Origin: an uncultured Clostridia bacterium | GTDB lineage: Bacteria > Bacillota > Clostridia > Oscillospirales > Acutalibacteraceae | NCBI GenBank assembly: GCA_937877675.1 | Contig: CALEIS010000171.1 | Span: 1 to 15,081 of the forward strand | DNA: 15,081 nt | Direction: 5' to 3' | In this document: positions 1 to 6,450 of the stretch, one piece after another | How the letters are laid out: every line of letters begins with the position of its first letter | How positions within the stretch are numbered: position 1 is the stretch's first letter | The notes under the pieces: generated by a model | What the model saw: only the letters and a program-made list of their open reading frames with translations | What the model was told of the DNA's origin: nothing | Databases searched by the model: none | Made by a program: the position numbers and the translations under genes

Positions 1-110
1 CCGACCCCTACGATGCACTAAATTGGTTTTATTATAATTTGCAACGCAGTTCCTTAATTTTGCGCTTTGCACTTTGCATTTTGCATTCAAATCGATAAAC
101 TCCCAATTTA
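1..110 (+). repeat. Composite hairpin repeat, copy A (right part only)
   Basis: The first 55 bases are identical to 1568-1622, and the next 55 are nearly the same as 1623-1678. It begins inside the right palindrome arm, so the rest of the element lies off the window. It includes the TTTGCACTTTGCATTTTGCA-type short repeats at about 57-88 and the 8-base inverted pair TAAATTGG (19-26) / CCAATTTA (103-110). It is non-coding, just beyond the terminator of the minus-strand operon. Confidence 0.85.
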
Positions 111-124
111 TTCTACAAACTAAA

Positions 125-158
125 AACGAAAAAAAGAGAGTGAAACCCACTCTCTTTT
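125..158 (-). terminator. Intrinsic terminator of the ireB operon
   Basis: An 11-base-pair stem is formed by 132-142 and 148-158 with a 5-base loop. Read on the minus strand it runs straight into a run of T. It lies 5 bases past the stop codon of the phosphoribosyltransferase gene and ends that operon. Confidence 0.85.
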
Positions 159-163
159 GGTAT

Positions 164-715
164 TTATATTGCTTTTCCGTTTTTATCAAACAATGGTAAC
201 TCTTCAAGGAAGATAATGTCATCACGTTTTGCAGCATCGCCCTCGGCTAAAACGAACATTCTGCCACATACAATTCCACCTGCTTCATTAACGAGTTTTT
301 CAACAGCAGCAAGGGACTGACCAAGGGAAACAACGTCGTCAACAATGAGAATTCTCTTACCTTTCATCAATTCTGCATCAGCCAAATCAAGATAGAGCTT
401 TTGTTCACCCTCAGTTGTGATTGAGTTTACAGTGGACTCGAAAACACCTGTCATATAGAGCTTTGGTTTTTTACGAGCAACAAAATATTTCTGGTTATTC
501 TGTAATCTTGCCATTTCGTGAGCAAGTGGAATACCCTTAGCCTCTGCTGTGATAATGTAATCATATTCAGGGGCTTTTTTAAGTAATTCTTCTGCACAAG
601 CAGTTGTAATTTCAGGGTCACCAAAAATAACAAACGCTGCAATCATAAGTTCATCATTTAATGGGCAAAGTGGTAAATCTCTCTGTACACCTGCGATAGT
701 CATTCTATGAAACAT
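164..715 (-). CDS. Type I phosphoribosyltransferase (adenine PRTase-like)
   Basis: A 183-residue cytoplasmic protein. The PRPP-binding signature of type I phosphoribosyltransferases is clear at residues 121-135 (RILIVDDVVSLGQSL, with the paired acidic residues D126-D127). An upstream EAKGIPLA segment near residues 58-65 resembles the EARG/EASG loop of purine PRTases. By family it should transfer phosphoribose from PRPP to a base in purine salvage; adenine or xanthine is plausible but the base cannot be assigned from sequence. The normal G-T of the signature (DDxxxTGxT) is replaced by S-L-G-Q-S, so a regulatory or altered-substrate member is possible. The start is supported by AAAGGAGAA at 721-729, 5 bases upstream of ATG. 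It is the last gene of a three-gene minus-strand operon with ireB, behind a terminator-like hairpin at 740-764 and ahead of a strong terminator. Confidence 0.85.
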   Translation of the reverse strand: MFHRMTIAGVQRDLPLCPLNDELMIAAFVIFGDPEITTACAEELLKKAPEYDYIITAEAKGIPLAHEMARLQNNQKYFVARKKPKLYMTGVFESTVNSITTEGEQKLYLDLADAELMKGKRILIVDDVVSLGQSLAAVEKLVNEAGGIVCGRMFVLAEGDAAKRDDIIFLEELPLFDKNGKAI

Positions 716-732
716 AATAATTCTCCTTTAAA

Positions 733-764
733 AACAGAAAACGGCGGATAACCCATCCACCGTT
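733..764 (-). promoter_or_regulatory. Intergenic hairpin, possible attenuator or leaky terminator
   Basis: Positions 740-749 and 755-764 form a 10-base-pair stem (one G-U pair) with a 5-base loop. On the minus strand it is followed by TTTTCTGTTTTT, a slightly interrupted T tract. It lies between the small unknown gene and the phosphoribosyltransferase gene, so it could reduce transcription of the last gene or stabilise mRNA ends. I see no separate promoter for the downstream gene. Confidence 0.55.
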
Positions 765-776
765 CCGTTGATTTCC

Positions 777-1067
777 TTATTCAGCCAATGCACGATTAAG
801 CCAGATTTCTGCAATATCCAATGCTGCATAAAGGCCTTTTTTCTCGCTTGACTTAACAATTTTCTCACGAATACTTACATTTGGGTCAGTATTAAGCAAC
901 TGAACTGAAACTTTTGAAGCAACCTCAACGTCATCAACAGGCTTTGTAGTAAGAATCTGCATCATGATAACATATTTTTCGTTAGGGTAGCCATAGTAAA
1001 TAGTGTTGCCATTTCTAACCAATGGTTTGCCTTTGTAAGTGAGAAACTTTCCGTTGTCTTTTGCCAA
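777..1067 (-). CDS. Conserved protein of unknown function, between ireB and a PRTase gene
   Basis: I do not recognise a named family. The open frame extends to GTG at 1076 (99 residues), but a near-perfect ribosome site AAGTAGGTG at 1074-1082 sits 6 bases before TTG at 1067. I therefore favour a 96-residue protein beginning MAKDNGKF. No signal peptide or membrane segment is visible. The N-terminal third is lysine/glycine/tyrosine-rich (KFLTYKGKPLVRNGNTIYYG) and looks like a small beta-rich unit. The middle (YVIMMQIL) is hydrophobic and the C-terminal third is helical and charged. The ireB stop codon is separated from the TTG by only 13 bases, and the ribosome site overlaps that stop codon, so the two are probably translationally coupled. 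A role linked to IreB or to nucleotide salvage is only a guess from position. Confidence 0.8.
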   Translation of the reverse strand: MAKDNGKFLTYKGKPLVRNGNTIYYGYPNEKYVIMMQILTTKPVDDVEVASKVSVQLLNTDPNVSIREKIVKSSEKKGLYAALDIAEIWLNRALAE

Positions 1068-1080
1068 AACAAACACCTAC

Positions 1081-1341
1081 TTATCTTTTGGAGTTTTTGA
1101 GATATTCTTTTACAAGGTCCTGTAAAAGTTCATCTCTGTCAAGGCGACGAATAAGACTTCTTGCATTGTTATGAGTTGTAATGTAAGTTGGGTCCTCAGA
1201 GAGAATATATCCTACAATCTGGTTGATAGGGTTGTAACCCTTTTCCACCAATGCGTTATAAACAGTTACAAGAATCTGACGGGTTGTTTCTTCACGCTCA
1301 TCCTTTAAAGAAAATTGAATTGTCTTGTTAGAATCAAGCAT
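1081..1341 (-). CDS. ireB: IreB family regulatory phosphoprotein (UPF0297)
   Basis: An 86-residue protein, full length for the family. The hallmark stretches are present: VYNALVEKGYNPINQIVGY at 27-45, then ARSLIRRLDRDELL at 60-73, as in Bacillus YrzL. In Enterococcus faecalis IreB is a small dimer phosphorylated by the Ser/Thr kinase IreK and modulates cephalosporin tolerance. Phosphorylation there is at N-terminal threonines, and Thr7 here (NKTIQF) lies at the equivalent place, which is inference by alignment from memory. The start has an AGGAGGTGG ribosome site directly upstream (about 1345-1355). It is the first gene of its operon, with a consensus promoter at 1371-1399. In many Firmicutes ireB sits beside alaS and the ruvX-like nuclease gene; here it is instead followed by an unknown protein and a phosphoribosyltransferase. 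Confidence 0.95.
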   Translation of the reverse strand: MLDSNKTIQFSLKDEREETTRQILVTVYNALVEKGYNPINQIVGYILSEDPTYITTHNNARSLIRRLDRDELLQDLVKEYLKNSKR

Positions 1342-1370
1342 TTCGCCACCTCCTAATAATAATCATACAT

Positions 1371-1399
1371 ATTATATACTTAAATTCAAAAAAATACAA
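1371..1399 (-). promoter_or_regulatory. Promoter of the ireB operon
   Basis: On the minus strand, -35 TTGTAT (1394-1399), a 17-base spacer, and -10 TATAAT (1371-1376). It lies about 30 bases upstream of the ireB start and just ahead of its ribosome site. Further upstream, 1400-1477 is AT-rich with no feature I recognise. Confidence 0.8.
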
Positions 1400-1477
1400 T
1401 AGTAAAAAACAAAATAAATGGAAAGTTAAAAAGGGAAAATAAAAAGAGCCTTCACAGTTTATGTATATGTCAGATTT

Positions 1478-1678
1478 GAATTTGTAGGGGAGCTTGTTGT
1501 AGGGGTCGGCGTCCTCGACGACCCGCCGTTGGTTTACCTATTCATTTGGTTCGGGTCGTCGAGGACGCCGACCCCTACGATGCACTAAATTGGTTTTATT
1601 ATAATTTGCAACGCAGTTCCTTTCGTTTTGCACTTTGCGCTTTGCATTTTGCATTCAAATAGATAAACTTCCAATTTA
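1478..1678 (+). repeat. Composite hairpin repeat, copy B (complete)
   Basis: The complete copy. A lead-in (1478-1498) is followed by a perfect 27-base inverted repeat, 1499-1525 and 1552-1578, around a 26-base loop. Then comes a tail (1579-1678) with an 8-base inverted pair TAAATTGG (1586-1593) / CCAATTTA (1671-1678) enclosing short TTGCACTTTGCG-type repeats. Copy A at 1-110 and the partial copy at 15034-15081 have the same orientation. The GC-rich arms stand out in this AT-rich DNA. No coding frame is evident. It sits between the ireB operon promoter and the terminator of the phosphatase gene. Confidence 0.9.
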
Positions 1679-1690
1679 TCTTTCTGCATA

Positions 1691-1725
1691 AAAAAACAAG
1701 CACCCGTCAGGATGCTTGTTTTTTT
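1691..1725 (-). terminator. Intrinsic terminator of the phosphatase gene
   Basis: A 12-base-pair stem, 1691-1702 with 1713-1724, is extended by two inner C-G pairs around a 4-base loop. The arms are A/T tracts at the outer ends, so it can act in both directions. It lies immediately after the stop codon of the 1209-residue phosphatase on the minus strand, and I assign it to that gene. Confidence 0.9.
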
Positions 1726-1728
1726 AAA

Positions 1729-4700
1729 TTATGCTCTGCGTTTTTTCTTTAATACAACACCGAATACTGCTGCAGAAGAAACTAATGTAATCATAGCAAC
1801 ATAAGCATAAACGCTTTCTCTTGCATCTGCATCTGAGCCGTTAGGATTGTCACCAGTGTTTTCGTTGTTTTCTGGAACATCAGGAGTATCAGGAGTATCT
1901 GGTGTTTCAGGAGTGTCAGGTGTAACTGGCTCATCAGGTGTGTCAGGTGTTTCTGGTGTACCTGGTTCAACTGGAGTATCAGGAGTTTCGTCATCAAGAA
2001 TTGTTGTCTTCTTAATTGCAAACTGGTCAATTCTTTCTTCACTATCACCATCTACTGCATATGAGTCGAAGTAGAGTGTGTCACCATCAATCTGGATGTA
2101 TGAATATGAAGGTAATTCAAGGTAAAGAACTGTTTCACCACTTGGGAAGAGTTTGCTTGTTTCACTTTCAGGTTTTGGCTGATAGTGTTTAACACCGATT
2201 GTACCGTTGATTGAGTAGATTGTACCATTTGGGTCAACCTTTGCAGCATAATCAAGGCCATTGTATGAAACGATTTCTACATCTGTATCCATAACAACAT
2301 TGTCATTCATAACACCTGTTCTCATAAATACATGGTCGTGACCCTGGAATACAATGTCAATGCCAAGCTGTGGCATAAGAGTTTTAAGCTGTTCACGGAT
2401 TGCAATTACATCATCATCGTCATAGTGTGAACCATTTGTGTAAGGTCCTTTATGAAGAGCAACGAATTTCCAGTCAGCATCAGAAGCATTCATATCAGCG
2501 ATAAGCCAATCAATCTGTTCCTGTGAAAGACCATCATTTTCACCAAGGTTGTTTGAGTTGAGAATTGCAAAGTGAGCGTTGTTGTAATCAAATGAGTAGT
2601 AAACACCTGTTGTTGTGTCCTGCTCAGGAAGATTTGTGTAAATAAAGTTATTTACGTTAGCAAAGTCGCCCTTTTCTTCGTGGTTACCTGTTACAGTCAT
2701 CATAGATGTGTTCATAAGAACTGAAGATGCTGTGTTGAACATTCTCTGCCACTGACGGAAGCTCTGTCCATCATCAACAAGGTCACCTGTGTTAAGGATA
2801 AAGTCTGCATCGTGATTATCGAATGCAACTCCGAGAGCGTTTGCCCAAGTTTTGTTATACTGTTTTTCTGTTGTTGACTGAGGGTCAGTAACGTGGAAGA
2901 AACTGAGTTCATTTGAGTTATCAGCAGTATCGATAACACCAACTTCACTCCACCAACCACGTGCTGCATCACCAACACGGTAGCAGTATTTTGTGTTTGG
3001 TTCAAGGTCACTGATATATACATAGTGACGGTTTACATGAATTGTGTGGTACATGATACCGATGAAACCAAGGTCAACTGATGGGTATGAGCGTTCAACT
3101 TCAATTTCAACATCTGTCTTAATTGTAGCGTCAACTGTTGTGCCCTTTGAGAAATCAGGGTTTTCAGAGTAAGGAACAATCTGAACATCAGTTGCAGTAA
3201 GGCTATACTTTGTGATATAGCTGATGTTTCTTGTTGTAGAAGCATCTTCACCGAAAGTTACTGCAATATGTGAAGGAAGACGAAGGTTAGTAGCAGATGT
3301 TGGAACTTCTACTTTACCGTCATAAACGATTGTACCTGCAAGGTCCATCTGAGGGCCTGGGTTATTGTCATGAGTAAGGTCAGTCATAATTCTTAAGAAC
3401 TCTGCATCGATAATATCGTACTGACTCTGTGTAAGGTATTCACCAAGGAATGAGTTGAGAACATCTGTGAGAGAATCGCCCTCGAAAATACCAAGCATAA
3501 GAACGAAAGAAATAATATCGTTAAGGTCAAGTGTAAGGTTTTCTTCACCACCAACAAGACCGCTGAGTGCATCCATAAGTGCTAATGCATCTTCTGTGTT
3601 GATACCATAGATACCAAGTGAAAGTGGGTCAATCTTGATGTCGTTGAGGATTGTATCCATCAAAAGGTCTTCAAGGATAACATCAATGAGAGTGTTAAGG
3701 ATTAACTCTGAATTCTGACCATTGTCAAAGCGTTCAAGAGCGCTCATAAGGAATGGGTCATTATTTGGGTTTTCGTCGTTTGTGTAGTGGTAACTGAGAA
3801 CTGTTGAAGCAAGGTCACCGAGTGTACCCTGTGCTTTGCCACTACCGAAACCGAGTGAATCCTTGAACTTTGTACATTCATAGTCAGAAACAGGAATGTC
3901 AAGAACTCTTGTTATAATTCTGTCAACAACAGCAAGTGTAGCGTCAATATCGTTAAGATATGCATTTTCAACCTGATTGCAAAGTGAACGGAGTAACAAG
4001 TTGATAGCAGTACCTGAAATATTACCAAGAAGCTCGTTGCCGATAAGGTCTGTCATAATAGCGTTCATATCAAGCATTGTGCCAAGGTAGTTGTAAAGTC
4101 CACCTGCATCTTTTACCTCCTTACCAAAACCATAACGGAGCTGGTATTCAACAAGGTTCAAAACAAAATTCTTGATGTTGTTGCCACCAAAGTTGTATTC
4201 AAAGCAGATATTCTTGAAAGGAACAGGCTGTTCTTCACCAAAGAGAACAACTGGTTCAAGTTCGTCAACTTCGTGAGTTCTGTATGTCATTTCTTCCTTA
4301 CCGTCAGCATAAGCAGTCATAGTTGCAGTTCTGAACTGGTTAGGATAGTTACCGATTGATGTTGATGCGATGTCAGTAATTGTTTCACCGTTGTCGCTGA
4401 TGTATGATGCAACGTCCTGCTTGTGAACGTGACCTGTTGCAACAAAGTGCATACCTGAGTCAGCAAGTGTATCAGCAATCTTTTCCCAGTCACGGAGAAC
4501 GAAGTTATTGAAAAGGTCGTTTTCTGTTTCAAGGTGTGGAACAACGTTTGTATGGCACATGCCAAGAATTGTTTTACCATCAGCCTTTGCCTTTTCACAT
4601 TCGTTTACAATCCATGCAAGGTGTTCTGGAGTAATGCTACCTGCAGTTTCCTGCTCGTCAAGACCTGCGTCTGTGTTATCAGCACTGTATTTCTGTGAGT

Positions 4701-5358
4701 CGATAGCAATAAGACGATAGTCGTCGTTAATGTCAGTAGCGTATGAAAGTGAACCTTCAACATTACCTGGTTCTCTGTAACGGCTATAATATTCGTCACC
4801 TTCTGGAGCATAACCGAATTCACTATAAATTTCTGCAAATTCTTCAGGTGATGTGCTAAGCTCTTCTGCTAATTCTGGGTGATTTTTTGCTTCAATGAAT
4901 TCTTCACCGTTGTAGTACATGGCTCTGTCATTGTTAACGTCGTGGTTACCAACAATAACATAAACAGGAACACCTGTTGTTTCTTCGAATTCTCTGAACA
5001 TTTCAGCAAGTGCTGTATGAGCAGTAAATTCAGCGTTCTTTGTAAGGTCACCAGGGATTAACAAGAAGTCAATTTCACCGTCAAGTGCCTTCTTTGTGAG
5101 ATTTCTCATAGCAGTCTCTGTCAAAGCAGTTGTAATACCACTTGATGAGTTGTTCATCTTCAAAATCTCGTTTGCCTCTTTTTGATTCTCAAGAGTTGTA
5201 CCCATTGCTGTTTCATCAAAAAGATGAATGTCACTCAAAATACCGAAATTAACGGTTTTTGGTGCTTTTGCAAATGCTGCAAATGGAATGCACACTGCAA
5301 CGATAGCAATTGCAAGAACAACGCAAAGAATCTTTTTGAAAGTCTTTGTCTTTTTCAT
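1729..5358 (-). CDS. Exported protein with two metallophosphoesterase domains and a C-terminal anchor
   Basis: A 1209-residue surface or exported protein. Residues 1-30 are a signal peptide (KKTKTFKK, hydrophobic core, cleavage near AFA-KA). The first calcineurin-like domain (about 35-365) shows DIH 43-45, GDL 103-105, GNHD 137-140, His269 and GHVH 309-312. Residues about 390-690 form a mostly helical linker I do not recognise. A fibronectin-like purple-acid-phosphatase N-domain (about 696-812) precedes the second phosphoesterase domain: DPQ 825-827, GDL 858-860, GNHE 891-894, His969 and GHDH 1006-1009. The usual D-x-H is D-x-Q in domain 2. Then come a Thr-Pro-Asp/Glu-rich spacer (about 1123-1162), NTGD at 1167-1170, a membrane helix (about 1184-1204) and KKKRR, resembling a degenerate sortase-type anchor without LP. 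Likely role: phosphate release from organic phosphates outside the cell; the substrate is unknown. The AGGAGG ribosome site is at 5364-5373. Confidence 0.92.
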   Translation of the reverse strand: MKKTKTFKKILCVVLAIAIVAVCIPFAAFAKAPKTVNFGILSDIHLFDETAMGTTLENQKEANEILKMNNSSSGITTALTETAMRNLTKKALDGEIDFLLIPGDLTKNAEFTAHTALAEMFREFEETTGVPVYVIVGNHDVNNDRAMYYNGEEFIEAKNHPELAEELSTSPEEFAEIYSEFGYAPEGDEYYSRYREPGNVEGSLSYATDINDDYRLIAIDSQKYSADNTDAGLDEQETAGSITPEHLAWIVNECEKAKADGKTILGMCHTNVVPHLETENDLFNNFVLRDWEKIADTLADSGMHFVATGHVHKQDVASYISDNGETITDIASTSIGNYPNQFRTATMTAYADGKEEMTYRTHEVDELEPVVLFGEEQPVPFKNICFEYNFGGNNIKNFVLNLVEYQLRYGFGKEVKDAGGLYNYLGTMLDMNAIMTDLIGNELLGNISGTAINLLLRSLCNQVENAYLNDIDATLAVVDRIITRVLDIPVSDYECTKFKDSLGFGSGKAQGTLGDLASTVLSYHYTNDENPNNDPFLMSALERFDNGQNSELILNTLIDVILEDLLMDTILNDIKIDPLSLGIYGINTEDALALMDALSGLVGGEENLTLDLNDIISFVLMLGIFEGDSLTDVLNSFLGEYLTQSQYDIIDAEFLRIMTDLTHDNNPGPQMDLAGTIVYDGKVEVPTSATNLRLPSHIAVTFGEDASTTRNISYITKYSLTATDVQIVPYSENPDFSKGTTVDATIKTDVEIEVERSYPSVDLGFIGIMYHTIHVNRHYVYISDLEPNTKYCYRVGDAARGWWSEVGVIDTADNSNELSFFHVTDPQSTTEKQYNKTWANALGVAFDNHDADFILNTGDLVDDGQSFRQWQRMFNTASSVLMNTSMMTVTGNHEEKGDFANVNNFIYTNLPEQDTTTGVYYSFDYNNAHFAILNSNNLGENDGLSQEQIDWLIADMNASDADWKFVALHKGPYTNGSHYDDDDVIAIREQLKTLMPQLGIDIVFQGHDHVFMRTGVMNDNVVMDTDVEIVSYNGLDYAAKVDPNGTIYSINGTIGVKHYQPKPESETSKLFPSGETVLYLELPSYSYIQIDGDTLYFDSYAVDGDSEERIDQFAIKKTTILDDETPDTPVEPGTPETPDTPDEPVTPDTPETPDTPDTPDVPENNENTGDNPNGSDADARESVYAYVAMITLVSSAAVFGVVLKKKRRA
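1873..1992 (-). repeat. Tandem coding repeat for the Thr-Pro-Asp/Glu spacer
   Basis: Within the phosphatase gene, short imperfect 9- to 12-base units (plus strand TCAGGAGTATC / TCAGGTGTTTC style) encode repeated T-P-E/D-T-P-D blocks, residues about 1123-1162. Such spacers usually carry surface enzymes away from the wall. Variable copy number between strains is likely but not visible here. Confidence 0.8.
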
Positions 5359-5407
5359 TCTTTCGTCCTCCTAAGTTTTTTTAGACGATTAAAAAATAAT
5401 CACAGAA

Positions 5408-5416
5408 ATTTTAACA
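5408..5416 (-). promoter_or_regulatory. Candidate extended -10 promoter of the phosphatase gene
   Basis: On the minus strand, TGTTAAAAT (TG 5415-5416, TAAAAT 5408-5413) lies between the upstream terminator and the phosphatase ribosome site. There is no convincing -35 hexamer at 17-18 bases, so this would have to be an extended -10 type promoter. Weak evidence. Confidence 0.35.
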
Positions 5417-5419
5417 CAT

Positions 5420-5456
5420 AAAAAAAGAAAATGCTACACTTTTTAGTAACATTTTC
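5420..5456 (-). terminator. Intrinsic terminator of the ABC ATPase gene
   Basis: An 11-base-pair stem with one G-U pair, 5427-5437 with 5446-5456, has an 8-base loop. On the minus strand it is followed by seven T (5420-5426). It lies about 60 bases past the ABC ATPase stop codon and separates that gene from the phosphatase. Confidence 0.85.
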
Positions 5457-5516
5457 TCTATAAATTATAAGTTTTTTTACTATTTATATATATTAATATA
5501 TATAATAAACAAATTT

Positions 5517-6203
5517 TTACTTTGTGTTCATAACATCTGAAACGATTTGACCGTCCTGAATACGGATAACACGCTGTGCCTCTTTTGCTATTTCGTTATC
5601 GTGAGTAATGAGAATAACTGTTCTGCCTTCTTCGTGCAATTCGTGAAGAATTTTCATAACCTCAACACCTGAATGTGAGTCAAGGTTACCTGTTGGCTCG
5701 TCAGCAAGAATAATAGGAGGTCTTGCTGCAACTGCACGAGCAATAGCAACTCTTTGTTGTTGACCACCTGACATCTGCTTTGGTAAGTGGTCAAGACGGT
5801 GGGAGAGTCCGACCCTTTCAAGAGCTTCAACTGCAAGTTTGTTGCGTTCTTCTTTTTTCATACCACGATAAACCAATGGGAGTTCAACATTTTCAGTTGC
5901 AGTAAGGCTTGTAATAAGGTTAAAGCCTTGGAAAATAAAGCCGATTTCCTTGTTGCGGATTTCTGAAAGCTCATCATCAGAAAGACCGTCAACATCCTGA
6001 CCGTTAAGAAGATATTTACCACTTGTTGGAACGTCAAGAAGACCCAGCATATTCATAAGTGTTGATTTACCCGAACCTGATTGACCGATAATCGCCACAA
6101 ATTCACCGTGCTCAATAGTAAGATTCACACCGTCAATGGCACGAACCTCATTTTCACCAGGATTATAAATTTTATACATATCACGAATCTCAACAAGACT
6201 CAT
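5517..6203 (-). CDS. ABC transporter ATP-binding protein, MacB/LolD type
   Basis: A 228-residue ABC ATPase of normal length. Visible elements are Walker A GQSGSGKST at 40-48, Q-loop Gln92 (FQGFNL), signature MSGGQQQR at 144-151, Walker B IILADE at 164-169 followed by PTGNLDS, and the switch His201 (THDNEIA). The pattern matches the MacB/LolD/SalX subfamily, which powers FtsX-like permeases in peptide, bacteriocin or lipoprotein export. The start has a GGTGGTGA ribosome site, and a good promoter lies at 6245-6273. No permease gene is adjacent on either side: the phosphatase lies downstream beyond a terminator and tcdA upstream. Its membrane partner must therefore be encoded elsewhere, or the gene is an orphan. 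Subfamily is well supported, substrate unknown. Confidence 0.93.
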   Translation of the reverse strand: MSLVEIRDMYKIYNPGENEVRAIDGVNLTIEHGEFVAIIGQSGSGKSTLMNMLGLLDVPTSGKYLLNGQDVDGLSDDELSEIRNKEIGFIFQGFNLITSLTATENVELPLVYRGMKKEERNKLAVEALERVGLSHRLDHLPKQMSGGQQQRVAIARAVAARPPIILADEPTGNLDSHSGVEVMKILHELHEEGRTVILITHDNEIAKEAQRVIRIQDGQIVSDVMNTK

Positions 6204-6244
6204 TCTATCACCACCAAAAATATCTTGTGTAAAGCATTGTTAAT

Positions 6245-6273
6245 ATTTTACTCTTTTATAAAATTTAAGTCAA
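6245..6273 (-). promoter_or_regulatory. Promoter of the ABC ATPase gene
   Basis: On the minus strand, -35 TTGACT (6268-6273), a 17-base spacer, and -10 TAAAAT (6245-6250). It lies about 40 bases upstream of the start codon, with only the ribosome site between. Confidence 0.8.
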
Positions 6274-6289
6274 TGAATAAATTGTTAAT

Positions 6290-6450
6290 AATGCACCGTA
6301 GGTGCAATTCATGTACGCAGTACAATTCATGATGAAATCAATTCATGCAACGAAGTTGCAATTCATTATAATTTGATGATTTGCTACGCATGAATTGGCT
6401 AACGCCATGATTTCTCGCTTACGCTCCATGAATTGAATTCTTACGAATTC
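6290..6450. repeat. Array of short hairpins spaced by AATTCAT
   Basis: At least seven tiny inverted repeats with 3-4 base loops are separated by AATTCAT or its complement ATGAATT. Examples are GCACC-GTA-GGTGC (near 6293), GTAC-GCA-GTAC, TGAT-GAA-ATCA, GCAAC-GAA-GTTGC, TGC-TAC-GCA, GGC-TAAC-GCC and GAATTC-TTAC-GAATTC (6435-6450). In the left half the spacer reads AATTCAT on the plus strand; in the right half mostly ATGAATT, so the array as a whole is roughly symmetric. It fills the gap between tcdA and the ABC ATPase promoter, and its last unit covers the tcdA stop codon. Confidence 0.75.

Noticed and set aside
1847..2074. Plus-strand frame encoding Gly-Val-Ser repeats
   Set aside because: It is the antisense of the Thr-Pro-Asp spacer repeat in the phosphatase gene and has no ribosome site of its own.
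5484..5505. 22-base perfect palindrome of only A and T after the ABC ATPase gene
   Set aside because: Alternating AT runs make such palindromes by chance in AT-rich spacers; the functional terminator is nearby at 5420-5456.
6290..6450. CRISPR-like array
   Set aside because: Spacing is irregular, units are only about 15-25 bases, stems differ in every unit, and no cas gene is near.
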